The position numbers and the translations under genes were made by a program. The notes below the pieces were generated by a model that worked only from the letters and a program-made list of their open reading frames with translations, searched no databases and had not been told where the DNA came from. DNA of 64,000 bases. Source: Leptolyngbya sp. FACHB-60 (lineage in GTDB: Bacteria > Cyanobacteriota > Cyanobacteriia > Phormidesmidales > Phormidesmidaceae). The stretch spans positions 102,855 through 166,854 of the forward strand of contig NZ_JACJOX010000026.1 of NCBI RefSeq assembly GCF_014695775.1, in the 5' to 3' direction. Every line of letters begins with the position of its first letter. The first letter of the stretch is position 1. Shown here in pieces: positions 9,383 through 17,958 of the stretch.

Positions 9383-9583
9383 GTAGCTAGTTGTTCAAAC
9401 ATCTCCGCAGTTGCATATCGATAACCATGATGAAATGACGAATTATCAGCGCCAAGACTATGTCACAGAAAGACTGAGCCGCCCAACGCTGTGTTAGTTG
9501 GCTGGCATTAGACGCAATCTGAATTGAGCAATTGCATAAAGATGGCTTCCAGTTGGCGGCGATAGCTAGTCTAGTGCAAAAGC
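9383..9583. other. Intergenic with a weak attC-like end
   Basis: GCCCAACG and GTTAGTTGGCTGG near 9492-9510 resemble attC outer boxes, but I could not pair arms into a stem. It may be a decayed site separating the propeller and acetyltransferase units. Confidence 0.3.
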
Positions 9584-10063
9584 TCACGACCCCTGACTAG
9601 ACAGTGCTTTGCAGAAAACGATTTTGTCTGCACCTTCTGCGTAGAACTCGCGTATACGCGCTTCCTTTTCGTACCCGTTTTTGTGATAGAACGCTTGTGC
9701 ATACTCAAAATCTGGCGTGCCCAACGTCTCAACTAATAAGAGCCGTGCGCCTCGCTCTGCCAAAGTCTGCTCTACAAAACGTAGCAGTTTCGCACCGCGT
9801 CCTTGCCTTTGATGGGTTGGGTGGACGGCAATCAGTTGCAGGTTCCAAGTTCCGTCAGTCATGCGTTCCGGTTCGCAGTAGGCTAATGCCACAAGTCCGT
9901 CATCATCGTCTGTAAGCCAGAATGGGTGGCTGTCTCCATCTTTGCTCAACGAAGCGGTCAACATCTGACGCAACTCCTGTAGTTCGTCTAACGAAAAGAG
10001 TTCCATAGAGCCAGCTAAGGCAATCAGCGCCTCTGTATCATCGGACAGGATTGGTCGGATCAT
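9584..10063 (-). CDS. GNAT family N-acetyltransferase
   Basis: 159 residues from the chosen ATG at 10063 (MIRPILSDDTEALIALAGSM), which follows a CTGGAG-like ribosome site. Upstream in-frame codons are hydrophobic and run into the operator region, so a longer start is unlikely. Motif A is LIAVHPTHQRQGRGAKLLRF; motif B is YAQAFYHKNGYEKEARI. The acceptor is unknown. It diverges from a TetR gene, and the shared promoter region carries palindromes, so it is probably the repressor's target. Confidence 0.85.
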   Translation of the reverse strand: MIRPILSDDTEALIALAGSMELFSLDELQELRQMLTASLSKDGDSHPFWLTDDDDGLVALAYCEPERMTDGTWNLQLIAVHPTHQRQGRGAKLLRFVEQTLAERGARLLLVETLGTPDFEYAQAFYHKNGYEKEARIREFYAEGADKIVFCKALSSQGS

Positions 10064-10096
10064 CACGAACTCCAGCAGTGTGAAGGGAAAAATTAC

Positions 10097-10133
10097 AACA
10101 GTTGTTATATTACAGCAGAACATAACAACTGTT
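10097..10133. promoter_or_regulatory. Probable TetR operator pair between GNAT and TetR genes
   Basis: AACAGTTGTTAT and its exact reverse complement ATAACAACTGTT are separated by 13 bp. Each half is itself nearly palindromic (ACAACNGTTGT; ATAACA-AC-TGTTAT). The position between divergent genes fits autoregulation by the TetR protein. Confidence 0.65.
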
Positions 10134-10185
10134 ATGATAAATGTCAAGATGATTGTTTGATGTCGCTGCAAACTAGGGACGCGCT

Positions 10186-10764
10186 ATGAGTTTTGACGAT
10201 CGCCGCATTGAAGTTGCTAATGCGGCATGGCGGGTAATTATCCGAGAAGGCTTGGATCGCACTAGTATGCGAGCGATCGCGCAGGAGCTTGGCTCCTCGA
10301 CTGGAGTTGTGACCCATTACTTTCGAGATAAAGAAGCCCTGATCTTATTTGCCCTAGAACGAGTGTTTGAAAACGTCCTAGAGGAAATGAAAGGCTGTAC
10401 GCAGAGGCCGAAAGGCATTGACAGGCTAGAAGCAATGCTTTTTACAGCCCTCCCTCTGGAGAACCGCGACAAAGACGATTGGAAGGTTTGGGTGGCGTTT
10501 TTGGGCTATTCGATCGGGCGCGAGCATTTAGTTCAGAAACATCGAAAACGTTATGACTGTTTACGGCAAATACTTACTCAAGCGTTAGCTGACTTACAAA
10601 CCGCTAATCTGCTGCGAGGCGATCTTGATCTAACCCTCGAAGCCAATGCACTTATCGCACTAGTGGATGGCATCGGCACTGGGGTTGTCATCTGTCCTGA
10701 ACAATTCTCGGTAGAGCAACAACAATACCTTGTGCGGCGACATATCAATACCTTACTAGCATAA
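10186..10764 (+). CDS. TetR family repressor (BetI-like C-terminus)
   Basis: 192 residues. The helix-turn-helix is EGLDRTSMRAIAQELGSSTG followed by VVTHYFRDKEALI, and the C-terminal half resembles BetI-type TetR ligand domains (KDDWKVWVAFLGYSIGREHL). It diverges from the acetyltransferase gene with paired palindromes between them. It probably controls that gene and itself. Confidence 0.88.
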   Translation: MSFDDRRIEVANAAWRVIIREGLDRTSMRAIAQELGSSTGVVTHYFRDKEALILFALERVFENVLEEMKGCTQRPKGIDRLEAMLFTALPLENRDKDDWKVWVAFLGYSIGREHLVQKHRKRYDCLRQILTQALADLQTANLLRGDLDLTLEANALIALVDGIGTGVVICPEQFSVEQQQYLVRRHINTLLA

Positions 10765-10814
10765 TCCTGACCACTGACGATAAGTTTTAAACTAGTGCCA
10801 CTACATTTCAACGA

Positions 10815-10905
10815 AGCCAGCTAACAATTTATTGGACAGCTTATTGCAGCAGTACACCCACTGTCACTAACACCGTTCGTGTAGCTGGATGTAAGGCTAC
10901 CTCTC
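10815..10905 (-). other. Possible degenerate attC site
   Basis: AGCCAGCTAACAATTT matches the left outer box seen at 7151 and 16111, and ACTAACACC and GTAGCTGG follow. I could not build convincing paired arms. If real, it would separate the TetR/GNAT unit from the orphan gene at 10924. Confidence 0.25.
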
Positions 10906-10923
10906 CTCCCCATATTTGCCCAC

Positions 10924-11355
10924 TTAGTGCCAGTACTCCTCCAAATTCACCACATAGCAAAACTTCACATGTTGTAGGGCAATAGTAGTATTCGTAATCT
11001 CCTTGAACGGGTCTAGCCATTTTGGATGCCGATGGATGACGAAGTCATTAATCAACCCAGCGAGCGACTGGATGAAATGGTTTCTATCTTGATATCTGAA
11101 TTGTTCAACCGATTGTATAAATCTTGAGCAACTAGCTGTAGTAGCAGGAATCTCTGATTCAGGGGTTCCAAGCAAAAATTGAATGGCTAAAAATTCCTCT
11201 GGCGATTCAGGATAAAGCGGAAGGATGAACTGTTGAAACCAAACCCGAATCTGCTGTACGAATACCACAGTTCCAATTGATTTACAGTTTCTGTGAGAGG
11301 AAATAACATCTCTCAAGGTGGTCACAGCAGCGTTTAATCTAGAGTTAAATTTCAT
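10924..11355 (-). CDS. Hypothetical protein
   Basis: 143 residues, soluble and probably mostly helical, with conserved-looking segments VWFQQFILPLYPESPEEFLA and FIQSLAGLINDFVIHRHPKW. It has no signal peptide or membrane segment, and I do not recognise the family. It starts 14 bp beyond the R'' side of attC 4 in array order, as the leading gene of its cassette. That position supports it being a real cassette gene. Confidence 0.6.
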   Translation of the reverse strand: MKFNSRLNAAVTTLRDVISSHRNCKSIGTVVFVQQIRVWFQQFILPLYPESPEEFLAIQFLLGTPESEIPATTASCSRFIQSVEQFRYQDRNHFIQSLAGLINDFVIHRHPKWLDPFKEITNTTIALQHVKFCYVVNLEEYWH

Positions 11356-11369
11356 GAAACTTCTCTGCT

Positions 11370-11455
11370 GTCCAACGACTGCGTTCAGCGGCGGTAGACC
11401 GCTTTTAAGTCTAAACCAAAATCTTTCGTCCGCCGCTGCAACGCAATTGTTAGGG
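11370..11455 (-). other. attC recombination site 4
   Basis: Boxes GTCCAAC and GTTAGGG. The arms are TGCGTT-CAGCGGCGG and, reverse-complemented, TGCGTTGCAGCGGCGG, one of the cleanest stems here. The extra G in the right arm gives minus polarity. Confidence 0.88.
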
Positions 11456-11491
11456 AGTAGCTAAGTATACCTGACACTCAAGAAACGAGGC

Positions 11492-12484
11492 TCACCCTGT
11501 ATAGCTAGCATTGAAGCCCAACGCATTATCGATCGTTGTTCCTGAAATTGTTTTCGCTGCGTCGCTTGCCAAGAAAAGTGCTGTTTGAGCAATATCCTCT
11601 GGCTCAATCGCTCCAGCATTACCTAGTGGACTCACTGGATTAATCAGTGCGTCCTGTTCCTCTGGACTGGAAACACCCATCGATCGCATTTGCCCCTCAC
11701 TGCGATACATCGGTGTGTTGACGGCACCAGGCGCGATCGCATTGACTGTGATATTGTATTGCCCCAACTCTTGAGCAGCCTGCTTGGTCATGCCAATCAC
11801 AGCCCACTTCGTCGATGTATAGGCACCATTGCCAGCAAATCCAGCCCTGCCTCCCACAGATGCCATATTGATAATTCGTCCACCACCCCGTTGCTTGAGA
11901 AAAGGAATGGCAGCTTTTGCCGTATTGAACACACCATGAACATTGACATCAAAGACATCATGCCAGAGTTGAGGGGTGCCATCCTCAAAGCTGTGCCAAG
12001 CCACATAGCCCGCATTGGCAACGACAATATCAATTCTACCCAGTTCGCGGTTCGTGCGTTCTGCCGCAGACTGCATTGCTGCTAAATCTCGAACATCTAC
12101 CTGAATTTGCAGAACCTTCGTGCCATATTGCTTAACAGAAGTCACAGCTGCATTGAACTCATCCCTATTGGACACGCGATAACCTGGTGAGGAGTTCAAA
12201 CGAGCGGGATCGGCAATATCGAGCATGGCAACATCGGCACCATTCATTGCAAAAACTTCTGATATTGCCCGTCCAATCCCTCGAGCCGCTCCAGTGACGA
12301 ATGCGACTTTTCCGGCTAAGGGAAGCGTATTTGAAGGTTGAGGCTGGGCATTGGGCTGAGTGGGAGCCTGTGCCGTTGCTTGCTTGGTTTGCAAGGGCGA
12401 TAGTCCTGCTCCTAGTGTCATTCCGGTTGCAGCCAGGGCAGCACCTTTGATCAATCCACGACGCGAACGATTTAGCTTCTTCAT
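11492..12484 (-). CDS. Short-chain dehydrogenase with Tat-type signal
   Basis: 330 residues. The twin-arginine leader (NRSRRGLIKGAALAATGMTL) and a Pro/Gln-rich linker precede a full SDR domain. The cofactor loop is TGAARGIG (64-71), with NAG in VVANAGYV and catalytic residues in NMASVGG and AYTSTK. Like the SDR at 5279 it is predicted to be exported folded with its cofactor. The substrate is unknown. It lies 69 bp downstream of an AraC gene on the same strand, and the two form one cassette. Confidence 0.88.
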   Translation of the reverse strand: MKKLNRSRRGLIKGAALAATGMTLGAGLSPLQTKQATAQAPTQPNAQPQPSNTLPLAGKVAFVTGAARGIGRAISEVFAMNGADVAMLDIADPARLNSSPGYRVSNRDEFNAAVTSVKQYGTKVLQIQVDVRDLAAMQSAAERTNRELGRIDIVVANAGYVAWHSFEDGTPQLWHDVFDVNVHGVFNTAKAAIPFLKQRGGGRIINMASVGGRAGFAGNGAYTSTKWAVIGMTKQAAQELGQYNITVNAIAPGAVNTPMYRSEGQMRSMGVSSPEEQDALINPVSPLGNAGAIEPEDIAQTALFLASDAAKTISGTTIDNALGFNASYTG

Positions 12485-12553
12485 TGTTTGCTCCTTATCA
12501 ACTCTGAGGACAGCTTATCGAAGCAGCCACTTGGGAAAATTGTAAAATCTTGC

Positions 12554-13465
12554 TTAGCTTGCCACCTGCTTGAAGAAGCCTTTGGGCGGAATGCCGACGA
12601 CTCGCTTAAAGGCTTTGGTGAAATGCGCTTGGTCGTAGAAGCCGACCTGCAACCCGATATCCGTCAGATCTGGTTTACCCGCGATCGCAATCAGCTTCTT
12701 TGCCCGCTCCACTCGGTTTTGCAGTAAATATTGATGTGGAGAAAGCCCCAACGAGTTTTTGAAGAGACGCGCAAAGTGAAACGCGCTCAGGTTCATCTGT
12801 TTGGCTAAGTCAATTAGGCTCAACTCCTCGCTTAGGTGTTCATGAACGTACTCGACAATCTGCTTTAGCTGCTGCGATGAAAGTTTTCCAGAAGGTTTCC
12901 GCAGTTTTTGAGGGCGATTGCTGTGATGCTCAATCAGATGGAGAGCAAAGGCAACTGCAAGCGATTCACCATAAAGCGCGCCACAATAGCTTCCAGACGC
13001 CAATTCGGTTTTGAAGCGACAAGTAAAGTCAGAAATCATTGTGTCAGCTTCACCTCGACGGGTGAGGAAGTTAATGTTTTCTGAGGCACCCGTACCTTGA
13101 AACGCTTGGTGAACAAATTTGGGGTCAAGGGCGATCGCCAAAAACTCAAAGTTGCCCCACCATCGAGGAAAGTTGATATCTCCGTGTGTCTGTAAGCAAA
13201 AATCACCTGGATTCAAAGCCGTTTGTCGCCAACACCTGCCTTCTTTCCATTCGTAGTGAACAGGTTGACCAATGTTGACCGCCAAACGATGTCCATCGAT
13301 ATAGTGTTCCGGCAGTTCAAACGATGAAATTCGGTGAAATTCAACAGTGATTCCCTGCCACCCTGCATTCCCGCTCGAAAACAACACACTTCCATCAGGA
13401 GCAGCCGGAAAAACATCTCCGGTTTGACTGCTAACGAGATGAATCCGGCTATCTGACATTGGCAC
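12554..13465 (-). CDS. AraC family transcriptional regulator
   Basis: 303 residues. The C-terminal AraC helix-turn-helix pair reads LSLIDLAKQMNLSAFHFARL and LTDIGLQVGFYDQAHFTKAF. The N-terminal half is an effector-sensing cupin-like domain. It is the first gene of the cassette, with the Tat-SDR following, and presumably activates it. Confidence 0.88.
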   Translation of the reverse strand: MPMSDSRIHLVSSQTGDVFPAAPDGSVLFSSGNAGWQGITVEFHRISSFELPEHYIDGHRLAVNIGQPVHYEWKEGRCWRQTALNPGDFCLQTHGDINFPRWWGNFEFLAIALDPKFVHQAFQGTGASENINFLTRRGEADTMISDFTCRFKTELASGSYCGALYGESLAVAFALHLIEHHSNRPQKLRKPSGKLSSQQLKQIVEYVHEHLSEELSLIDLAKQMNLSAFHFARLFKNSLGLSPHQYLLQNRVERAKKLIAIAGKPDLTDIGLQVGFYDQAHFTKAFKRVVGIPPKGFFKQVAS

Positions 13466-13550
13466 TAAGAAGTGATTTTAAGTATATTTTGGACTGAAAT
13501 CACTCTACAGGCAACCTTCTAATTACTGTCTCTACATAGAACGAGAAGCT

Positions 13551-13636
13551 GCCTAATGACTAAGATAAGCGGCGACAGATACCCTTGTCATCGCCACCAA
13601 GATCTCTCGCTCGTCCGCTTCATCGACTTGTTAGCT
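13551..13636 (-). other. attC recombination site 5
   Basis: Boxes GCCTAAT and GTTAGCT; the left box has T instead of the usual final C. The arms are AAGAT-AAGCGGC and, reverse-complemented, TCGATGAAGCGGA. The extra G in the right arm gives minus polarity. The stop codon of the gene ending at 13631 lies in the right box. Confidence 0.78.
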
Positions 13637-14254
13637 GGCTGACGCTACATAAGTGACATTGTATAGATGAAATTCATTTCGGGCTAACCCTTCCCAGTAT
13701 GGCTTTTCTGGGTTAAAACCAGGCTGCCCAAGAATTGCTTCAAATGCCTCCTGGCTTTCCCATTGACCGTAGTTAAACATTCTAGTACCATCCAGACTGC
13801 GATGAAAGGTCGCTGAAAGCAAACTTGATGAGTTGCTCATTGCCCGGTCTAATTCAGCAGCGGTTCGCTTGATCATCTCTGGTTGATGCATTGGCATCAT
13901 GCGAAATTCCGCTAGATGAGTGACGCGATCGCCTTTAGCAATTTCAACTTGTGCCGATTGAGATCGACTGGCCGTGACTTCCAGCAAAAATACCTCAGGC
14001 GGAAAAAACTCAGTAAACACAGCAGGACGAGGCAAACTGCGATGGTCAAATTTAGGATGCCATTGGCTATAGGTAAACACTCGCACGTTATCTAGGCTCC
14101 GATGCACACTGGCAGATACAAAAGAAGAACAATCAATCCAGGATTTAACTTGTTCTTGCACAATTGCCTCAATCAAGGCCGCCTGATGCCGCTCTGCAAC
14201 GGTGTATAGATCCAGCCCAACGATCGCAGTATTTGTGCGGTCAATCTGCACCAT
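13631..14254 (-). CDS. Double-domain antibiotic-biosynthesis-monooxygenase-like protein
   Basis: 207 residues made of two tandem dimeric alpha/beta-barrel (ABM-like) units. Each carries the signature HRSLD-x-x-R followed by Y-x-QW (ASVHRSLDNVRVFTYSQW and ATFHRSLDGTRMFNYGQW). The family often acts on quinones, polyketide-like aromatics or haem, but the substrate here is unknown. The stop codon lies in attC 5. A homologue lies directly upstream at 14302, so the two probably arose by duplication and may form a heteromer. Confidence 0.75.
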   Translation of the reverse strand: MVQIDRTNTAIVGLDLYTVAERHQAALIEAIVQEQVKSWIDCSSFVSASVHRSLDNVRVFTYSQWHPKFDHRSLPRPAVFTEFFPPEVFLLEVTASRSQSAQVEIAKGDRVTHLAEFRMMPMHQPEMIKRTAAELDRAMSNSSSLLSATFHRSLDGTRMFNYGQWESQEAFEAILGQPGFNPEKPYWEGLARNEFHLYNVTYVASAS

Positions 14255-14301
14255 CTTTATATCCTCCTAATCAAACACTACATCATGATTATGCTTCACT
14301 C

Positions 14302-14955
14302 TTACGAATTAGCTGACTCCGTGAAGACGACTTGGTGAAGTGACATCTGGAATTCATTATTGGCAAGCGATCTCATGACTTGGAGCGGTTCCGCCATCGG
14401 GGGATTTGCATTCATCTTGGCGTATAGTTCCTGAGAATTCCACAATCCATAATTGATCGCACGAGCACCATCAAGCGATCTATGGAAATGCGTAGTAATG
14501 AGTCCAGATTGTCCTGAGATTTGCTGGATTGCTTCTGCGGTTGATTCTAAAAAACGAGGTTGATCAGGCGGATTCTTTAATCTGAATATTCCAAAGTTAA
14601 CTAGTTCCGGCATATTCATTCTGATTTGCATCTGGCTATCTGCTGGCTCACTCATAAAAATGTCGTAAAGGTGAGAGTCTGGTGCAAAGAAGCCAGTAAT
14701 CTTAGTTGCCAACGCAATATTCCGGTTATTAATATAAGCTTGATAACTAGCTTGATTTTGCCACTGTACATAATTGACCACCTTCAGTCCATCTAAGCTG
14801 CGATGAATGGCGTTGGCAATGTACCCAGATTGCTGTTTCAAAATATCGTGTGTGTAGGCAATCAGTTCATCGATCAATATCCACTGTTGGTCGGGCTGAG
14901 TGACAAAAATATCCAATCCTGCCAGAACTGAATTGTCCTTAAATACGGTGAGCAT
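14302..14955 (-). CDS. Double-domain antibiotic-biosynthesis-monooxygenase-like protein
   Basis: 217 residues. It has two ABM-like units, each with the HRSLDG motif (NAIHRSLDGLKVVNYVQW and THFHRSLDGARAINYGLW). It is homologous to the product of 13631-14254 and sits 47 bp upstream of it. Downstream of the AraC gene the pair form one transcription unit. Function beyond the fold is inferred from the family. Confidence 0.75.
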   Translation of the reverse strand: MLTVFKDNSVLAGLDIFVTQPDQQWILIDELIAYTHDILKQQSGYIANAIHRSLDGLKVVNYVQWQNQASYQAYINNRNIALATKITGFFAPDSHLYDIFMSEPADSQMQIRMNMPELVNFGIFRLKNPPDQPRFLESTAEAIQQISGQSGLITTHFHRSLDGARAINYGLWNSQELYAKMNANPPMAEPLQVMRSLANNEFQMSLHQVVFTESANS

Positions 14956-15079
14956 TATGGCAATTCCTTTTTGTTAAGTGTGCGTCAACTGCTGGAACGA
15001 AACCATAGCAGTCCCAAGCAAGGATACAGAGTTTGCTGGCTGCTGTATAGCCGATTCTTGCGGCTTTAGAAGATTCTTG

Positions 15080-15958
15080 CTACTTTTGAAGGAATTGTTT
15101 GGGTGTTACTCCAATGAGGCGTTTGAAGTGTCGCCCAAATTGGCTTTGACTGGCAAAACTGACTTTCAAGGCAATACTTGCAATACTTTGTAACTCCTGC
15201 AACATTAATTCCTGTGCCCGCTCAATTCGAGATCGAATTACATACTGATAAGGAGAGTAACTTGTAGATTGTTTGAACAATCGGGCAAAGTGATATGGAC
15301 TCATGCCAAGTTCGGTAGCGATCGCCTCCAGAGACACCTCTTCTGCTAAATGAGCCTGGATGTAGTCGATCGCTTTCTGCAATTTATGACCGGGTAAGCA
15401 ACCGGGATAAGTCCGTATTTTTCGCGTTTGAGCGGAGTAACGCCGCAGCAGATGAACAGCTAATGCATTTGCCATCGACTCAGCATAAAGACAATCGCTT
15501 AACCCATCTCGTTCTAATTCTGCTTTCAGGGTCAACCCGATTTGCTGGATCAAAGGGTCACAAATTTTAAGCTGCGGTACAATTTTAATATGCTCTGCAT
15601 TGATTGATTCGTACGCAGCAGAGGTAAACAGCTTTGGTTCAAGGCGAAGTAACAAAAAATCTGCATTTGCATCCCAGGACAGTTTGCGATGCAAATGAGG
15701 AGGTGTTACCATAATGTCGCCTTTAGCCAAACAATCGTGGCTGTATTGCCCGTCGATTGTCCGTTCTAATTGAATGGGTTGACCCAGATGAATGCTGATG
15801 AGATACTTCGGCAGGCAACACTCAGATTTTTGATTTGCAGGCTGATGATGGTGTTCAACCCGAAGAATGTCTGAGGTAGTATCTCGACTTCGCAAGATTG
15901 GCGATCGTGGCACAGTTTGTAAGACTACGTTTTCTTTAATAGAATTTTGTTCATGCAC
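15080..15958 (-). CDS. AraC family transcriptional regulator
   Basis: 292 residues. The C-terminal double helix-turn-helix reads VSLEAIATELGMSPYHFARL and IASIALKVSFASQSQFGRHF. The N-terminal region has the layout of cupin-type AraC sensors. It heads the cassette containing the two ABM-like genes and probably regulates them. Confidence 0.87.
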   Translation of the reverse strand: MHEQNSIKENVVLQTVPRSPILRSRDTTSDILRVEHHHQPANQKSECCLPKYLISIHLGQPIQLERTIDGQYSHDCLAKGDIMVTPPHLHRKLSWDANADFLLLRLEPKLFTSAAYESINAEHIKIVPQLKICDPLIQQIGLTLKAELERDGLSDCLYAESMANALAVHLLRRYSAQTRKIRTYPGCLPGHKLQKAIDYIQAHLAEEVSLEAIATELGMSPYHFARLFKQSTSYSPYQYVIRSRIERAQELMLQELQSIASIALKVSFASQSQFGRHFKRLIGVTPKQFLQK

Positions 15959-16114
15959 TTTGTCCCTATCTGCCTATACAGCTCTGCGTAAAGGTCAATA
16001 ACGAACCATCATTTTTCACTATTTCATTTGAACCTAATTCCACTGATAGTCTTGCTCAAGGCTAGACATCAAGAGATAGATCTTCGGCTGCGTCTTTGAT
16101 GGGTGATTTAAGCC

Positions 16115-16200
16115 AGCTAACGGTCGCAATCACCGGACACCGATAGTTCTTGCCAACAAAATACATACTTCAAAGTTTCGGTGCATTGCGGTTGTTAGGC
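16115..16200 (-). other. attC recombination site 6
   Basis: Boxes AGCTAAC and GTTAGGC. The arms are CGCAAT-CACCGGA and, reverse-complemented, CGCAATGCACCGAA. The extra G in the right arm gives minus polarity. It closely resembles attC 19 (35078). The stop codon of a RidA remnant lies in its right box. Confidence 0.87.
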
Positions 16201-16314
16201 GTCATTCGGATGAAGTTCAACCTCCCCTTCAATCTCCACTGGAATATTGAAAGGCAGCTCTGTCAGTCCAACCGCGCTCCTGGCGTGCGCGCCTACTTCA
16301 GCACCAAAGACCTC
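16195..16314 (-). pseudogene. C-terminal remnant of a RidA/YjgF-family gene
   Basis: Directly and in frame after the stop of the next gene upstream, 39 codons read GAEVGAHARSAVGLTELPFN followed by IPVEIEGEVEL and end at a TAA inside attC 6. This matches the RidA C-terminus, including its R-S-A-V-G and E-L-P core. The first two thirds of the gene are missing. An original ridA cassette was apparently overwritten from its 5' side while its 3' end and attC stayed. Confidence 0.75.
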
Positions 16315-16797
16315 TTACCTTTCCCTATGCATACACACTTCGTCAGCCACTACAATCCAACCACTACCCTCGTCAACCTCCCATGTCGCTTCAATCTGGT
16401 TAGCGTTTATTCTTCTGAGGAAATGCTGAACCGGAATGCTTTCACCGTCGCGACGAGTGAGTTCACCGTGCGAGGAAAGAGTCTCCTCGCTACGCTCGAC
16501 CACAGAAAGCTGAATAAAGGCTCCGTTAGATGCAAACTGTCGCCGCTCCATCAACTGACCCTCTGAATTAAAAGACCAAGTTTCGACTGAGCTTAAGCTA
16601 TTGTCTTCATACCCCTCCCCAATCAGCCAACCACCTGGAAGATTGTCACTAACAACCCATGTAAATGCGGCGTCGCCATTTTTTGGTTGACACGTCCATT
16701 CACCAACCAACGACTGTGCCAGGGGTTCAGAAAATGACGGAAATGGAATAAGGGGCAGCACAATAAGTGTAATGATACCTATGACTCTATGCCACAT
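16315..16797 (-). CDS. Secreted lipocalin-like hypothetical protein
   Basis: 160 residues with a Sec signal (ITLIVLPLIPFPSFSEPLA). A beta-rich domain resembling DUF1579/lipocalin-like proteins follows: LVGEWTCQPKNGDAAFTWVV, GGWLIGEGYEDN and QIEATWEVDEGSGW. It probably acts outside the cytoplasm; the ligand is unknown. Its stop codon is fused in frame to the RidA remnant, so the gene replaced the front of an older cassette. Confidence 0.6.
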   Translation of the reverse strand: MWHRVIGIITLIVLPLIPFPSFSEPLAQSLVGEWTCQPKNGDAAFTWVVSDNLPGGWLIGEGYEDNSLSSVETWSFNSEGQLMERRQFASNGAFIQLSVVERSEETLSSHGELTRRDGESIPVQHFLRRINANQIEATWEVDEGSGWIVVADEVCMHRER

Positions 16798-17069
16798 AGT
16801 TGACCTATGTTAATTTTGACAAAGCAATTTTACTAGAACCTTGATTCAGGCGCGAATCAAGGCATAGAAACGGGCAGACTAAAAAAGCACTTTTAGTTAT
16901 ACCAATTCTTTATGAGAGTAAGCTTAATCATTTAGTCCCCTACCATGCCTAAGTTAGGTGATGGAGCATTGAAATGAAAAGGATACGGAATATTAAGCAC
17001 GGCTTTACATTGAACTAGTATTAGCGGTGAGATTGGCAGCTTCTCACTGAAGCCTGACTGCTTAACACA

Positions 17070-17520
17070 TCTTTATGCGGCCTTCCAGGGTGGTAATTGG
17101 CAGCATAGGGACTGGATCCTAGAGGACCAGATGCGGTCATAATGCTGGACTTCAGCTTTTTTAGATGCAAAACAGGGTTCTGGGTCAACGGTGAATAGCA
17201 CGATGGGCTTGAGCAACGGATGCCCTTTGTTAACGGATCCCTTGAGCCAGCGCAGTCCGATGTTGAGATAGCTGATGCCCTGCATCCAATGGGTGTCAAC
17301 CTGAGTGCGGAGGCCATCGAGTTGAACGGCCATGCCCTAGGTGGTGGCATAGAGGATAGCGATTGCGGCAACGAGGTAGAGGCGTTCGATGGCTGGAGCT
17401 GACGTCGATAAGGTAACGCTCGAATCTGGGGTAAAAGTAGCTGGAGAAGCTAGGGTGCCCTACGTTACCAAGGGCACAGCGGCAAATCTCAAGATTATGG
17501 TGGAGTGTTTGTTTCAAGGA
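17070..17520 (-). pseudogene. Degenerate IS4-type transposase remnant
   Basis: Minus-strand fragments in several frames resemble an IS4-like transposase. One frame has FYPRFERYLIDVSSSHRT, the next LRTQVDTHWMQGISYLNIGL, then RWLKGSVNKGHPLL. Frameshifts and stops break it, and both ends of the element are missing. It is a dead insertion sequence within the cassette that begins with repeat copy B. Confidence 0.6.
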
Positions 17521-17574
17521 AAGTTTAAGCTCTAGCGCCTAGGATGAGCCCCAGTCCGGCTGCATCGTTGGCCC

Positions 17575-17873
17575 CGCGCCACAGAGCAGCATCACAATCT
17601 CTCTCAGCAGCTCTTTCGTGAAAGGTTCCAAAATTTGTCCACCACTGTGCTGAACAATCACCACTCGGCTACGTGACCTCCTGTGGGTATAGGCGTGTGG
17701 CAAGCTAGATCAGCTGATTGCGCGCGCAGGCAACTACTACTCAACCCACAAGCCTTCAGCAGGTTAAGGCCATTGAGCACTCGACTTGATTGATAGTCAC
17801 CTCAGCTACCTCTCAGCAGTGCCATTCTGCCCATTCAAAGTCGCTATTTCAGGAAATGGGTTGATCGCAGGCG
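17575..17873 (-). repeat. Dispersed attC-adjacent repeat, copy B
   Basis: About 300 bp closely similar to copy C (29246-29547). Shared blocks include GGTTCCAAAATTTGTCCACC, GCGCGCAGGCAACTACT and TTCAGCAGGTTAAGGCCATT. It ends exactly where attC 7 begins. One minus-strand frame is conserved between copies (AQWWTNFGT, then RDCDAALWRG), but it has no start or complete gene. It may be a piece of a former gene. Confidence 0.8.
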
Positions 17874-17958
17874 GTTTAACGGTTTTGGTCAGCGGCTGCA
17901 AAAGACTTTGCAATCCGCAAAGCAATTCCGTCAGTCCGCTGCGCCAGAATGGTTATAC
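17874..17958 (-). other. attC recombination site 7
   Basis: Boxes GTTTAAC and GTTATAC. The arms are TTTGGT-CAGCGGC and, reverse-complemented, TCTGGCGCAGCGGA. The extra base in the right arm gives minus polarity. The stop codon of the TetR gene ending at 17931 lies inside. Confidence 0.8.
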
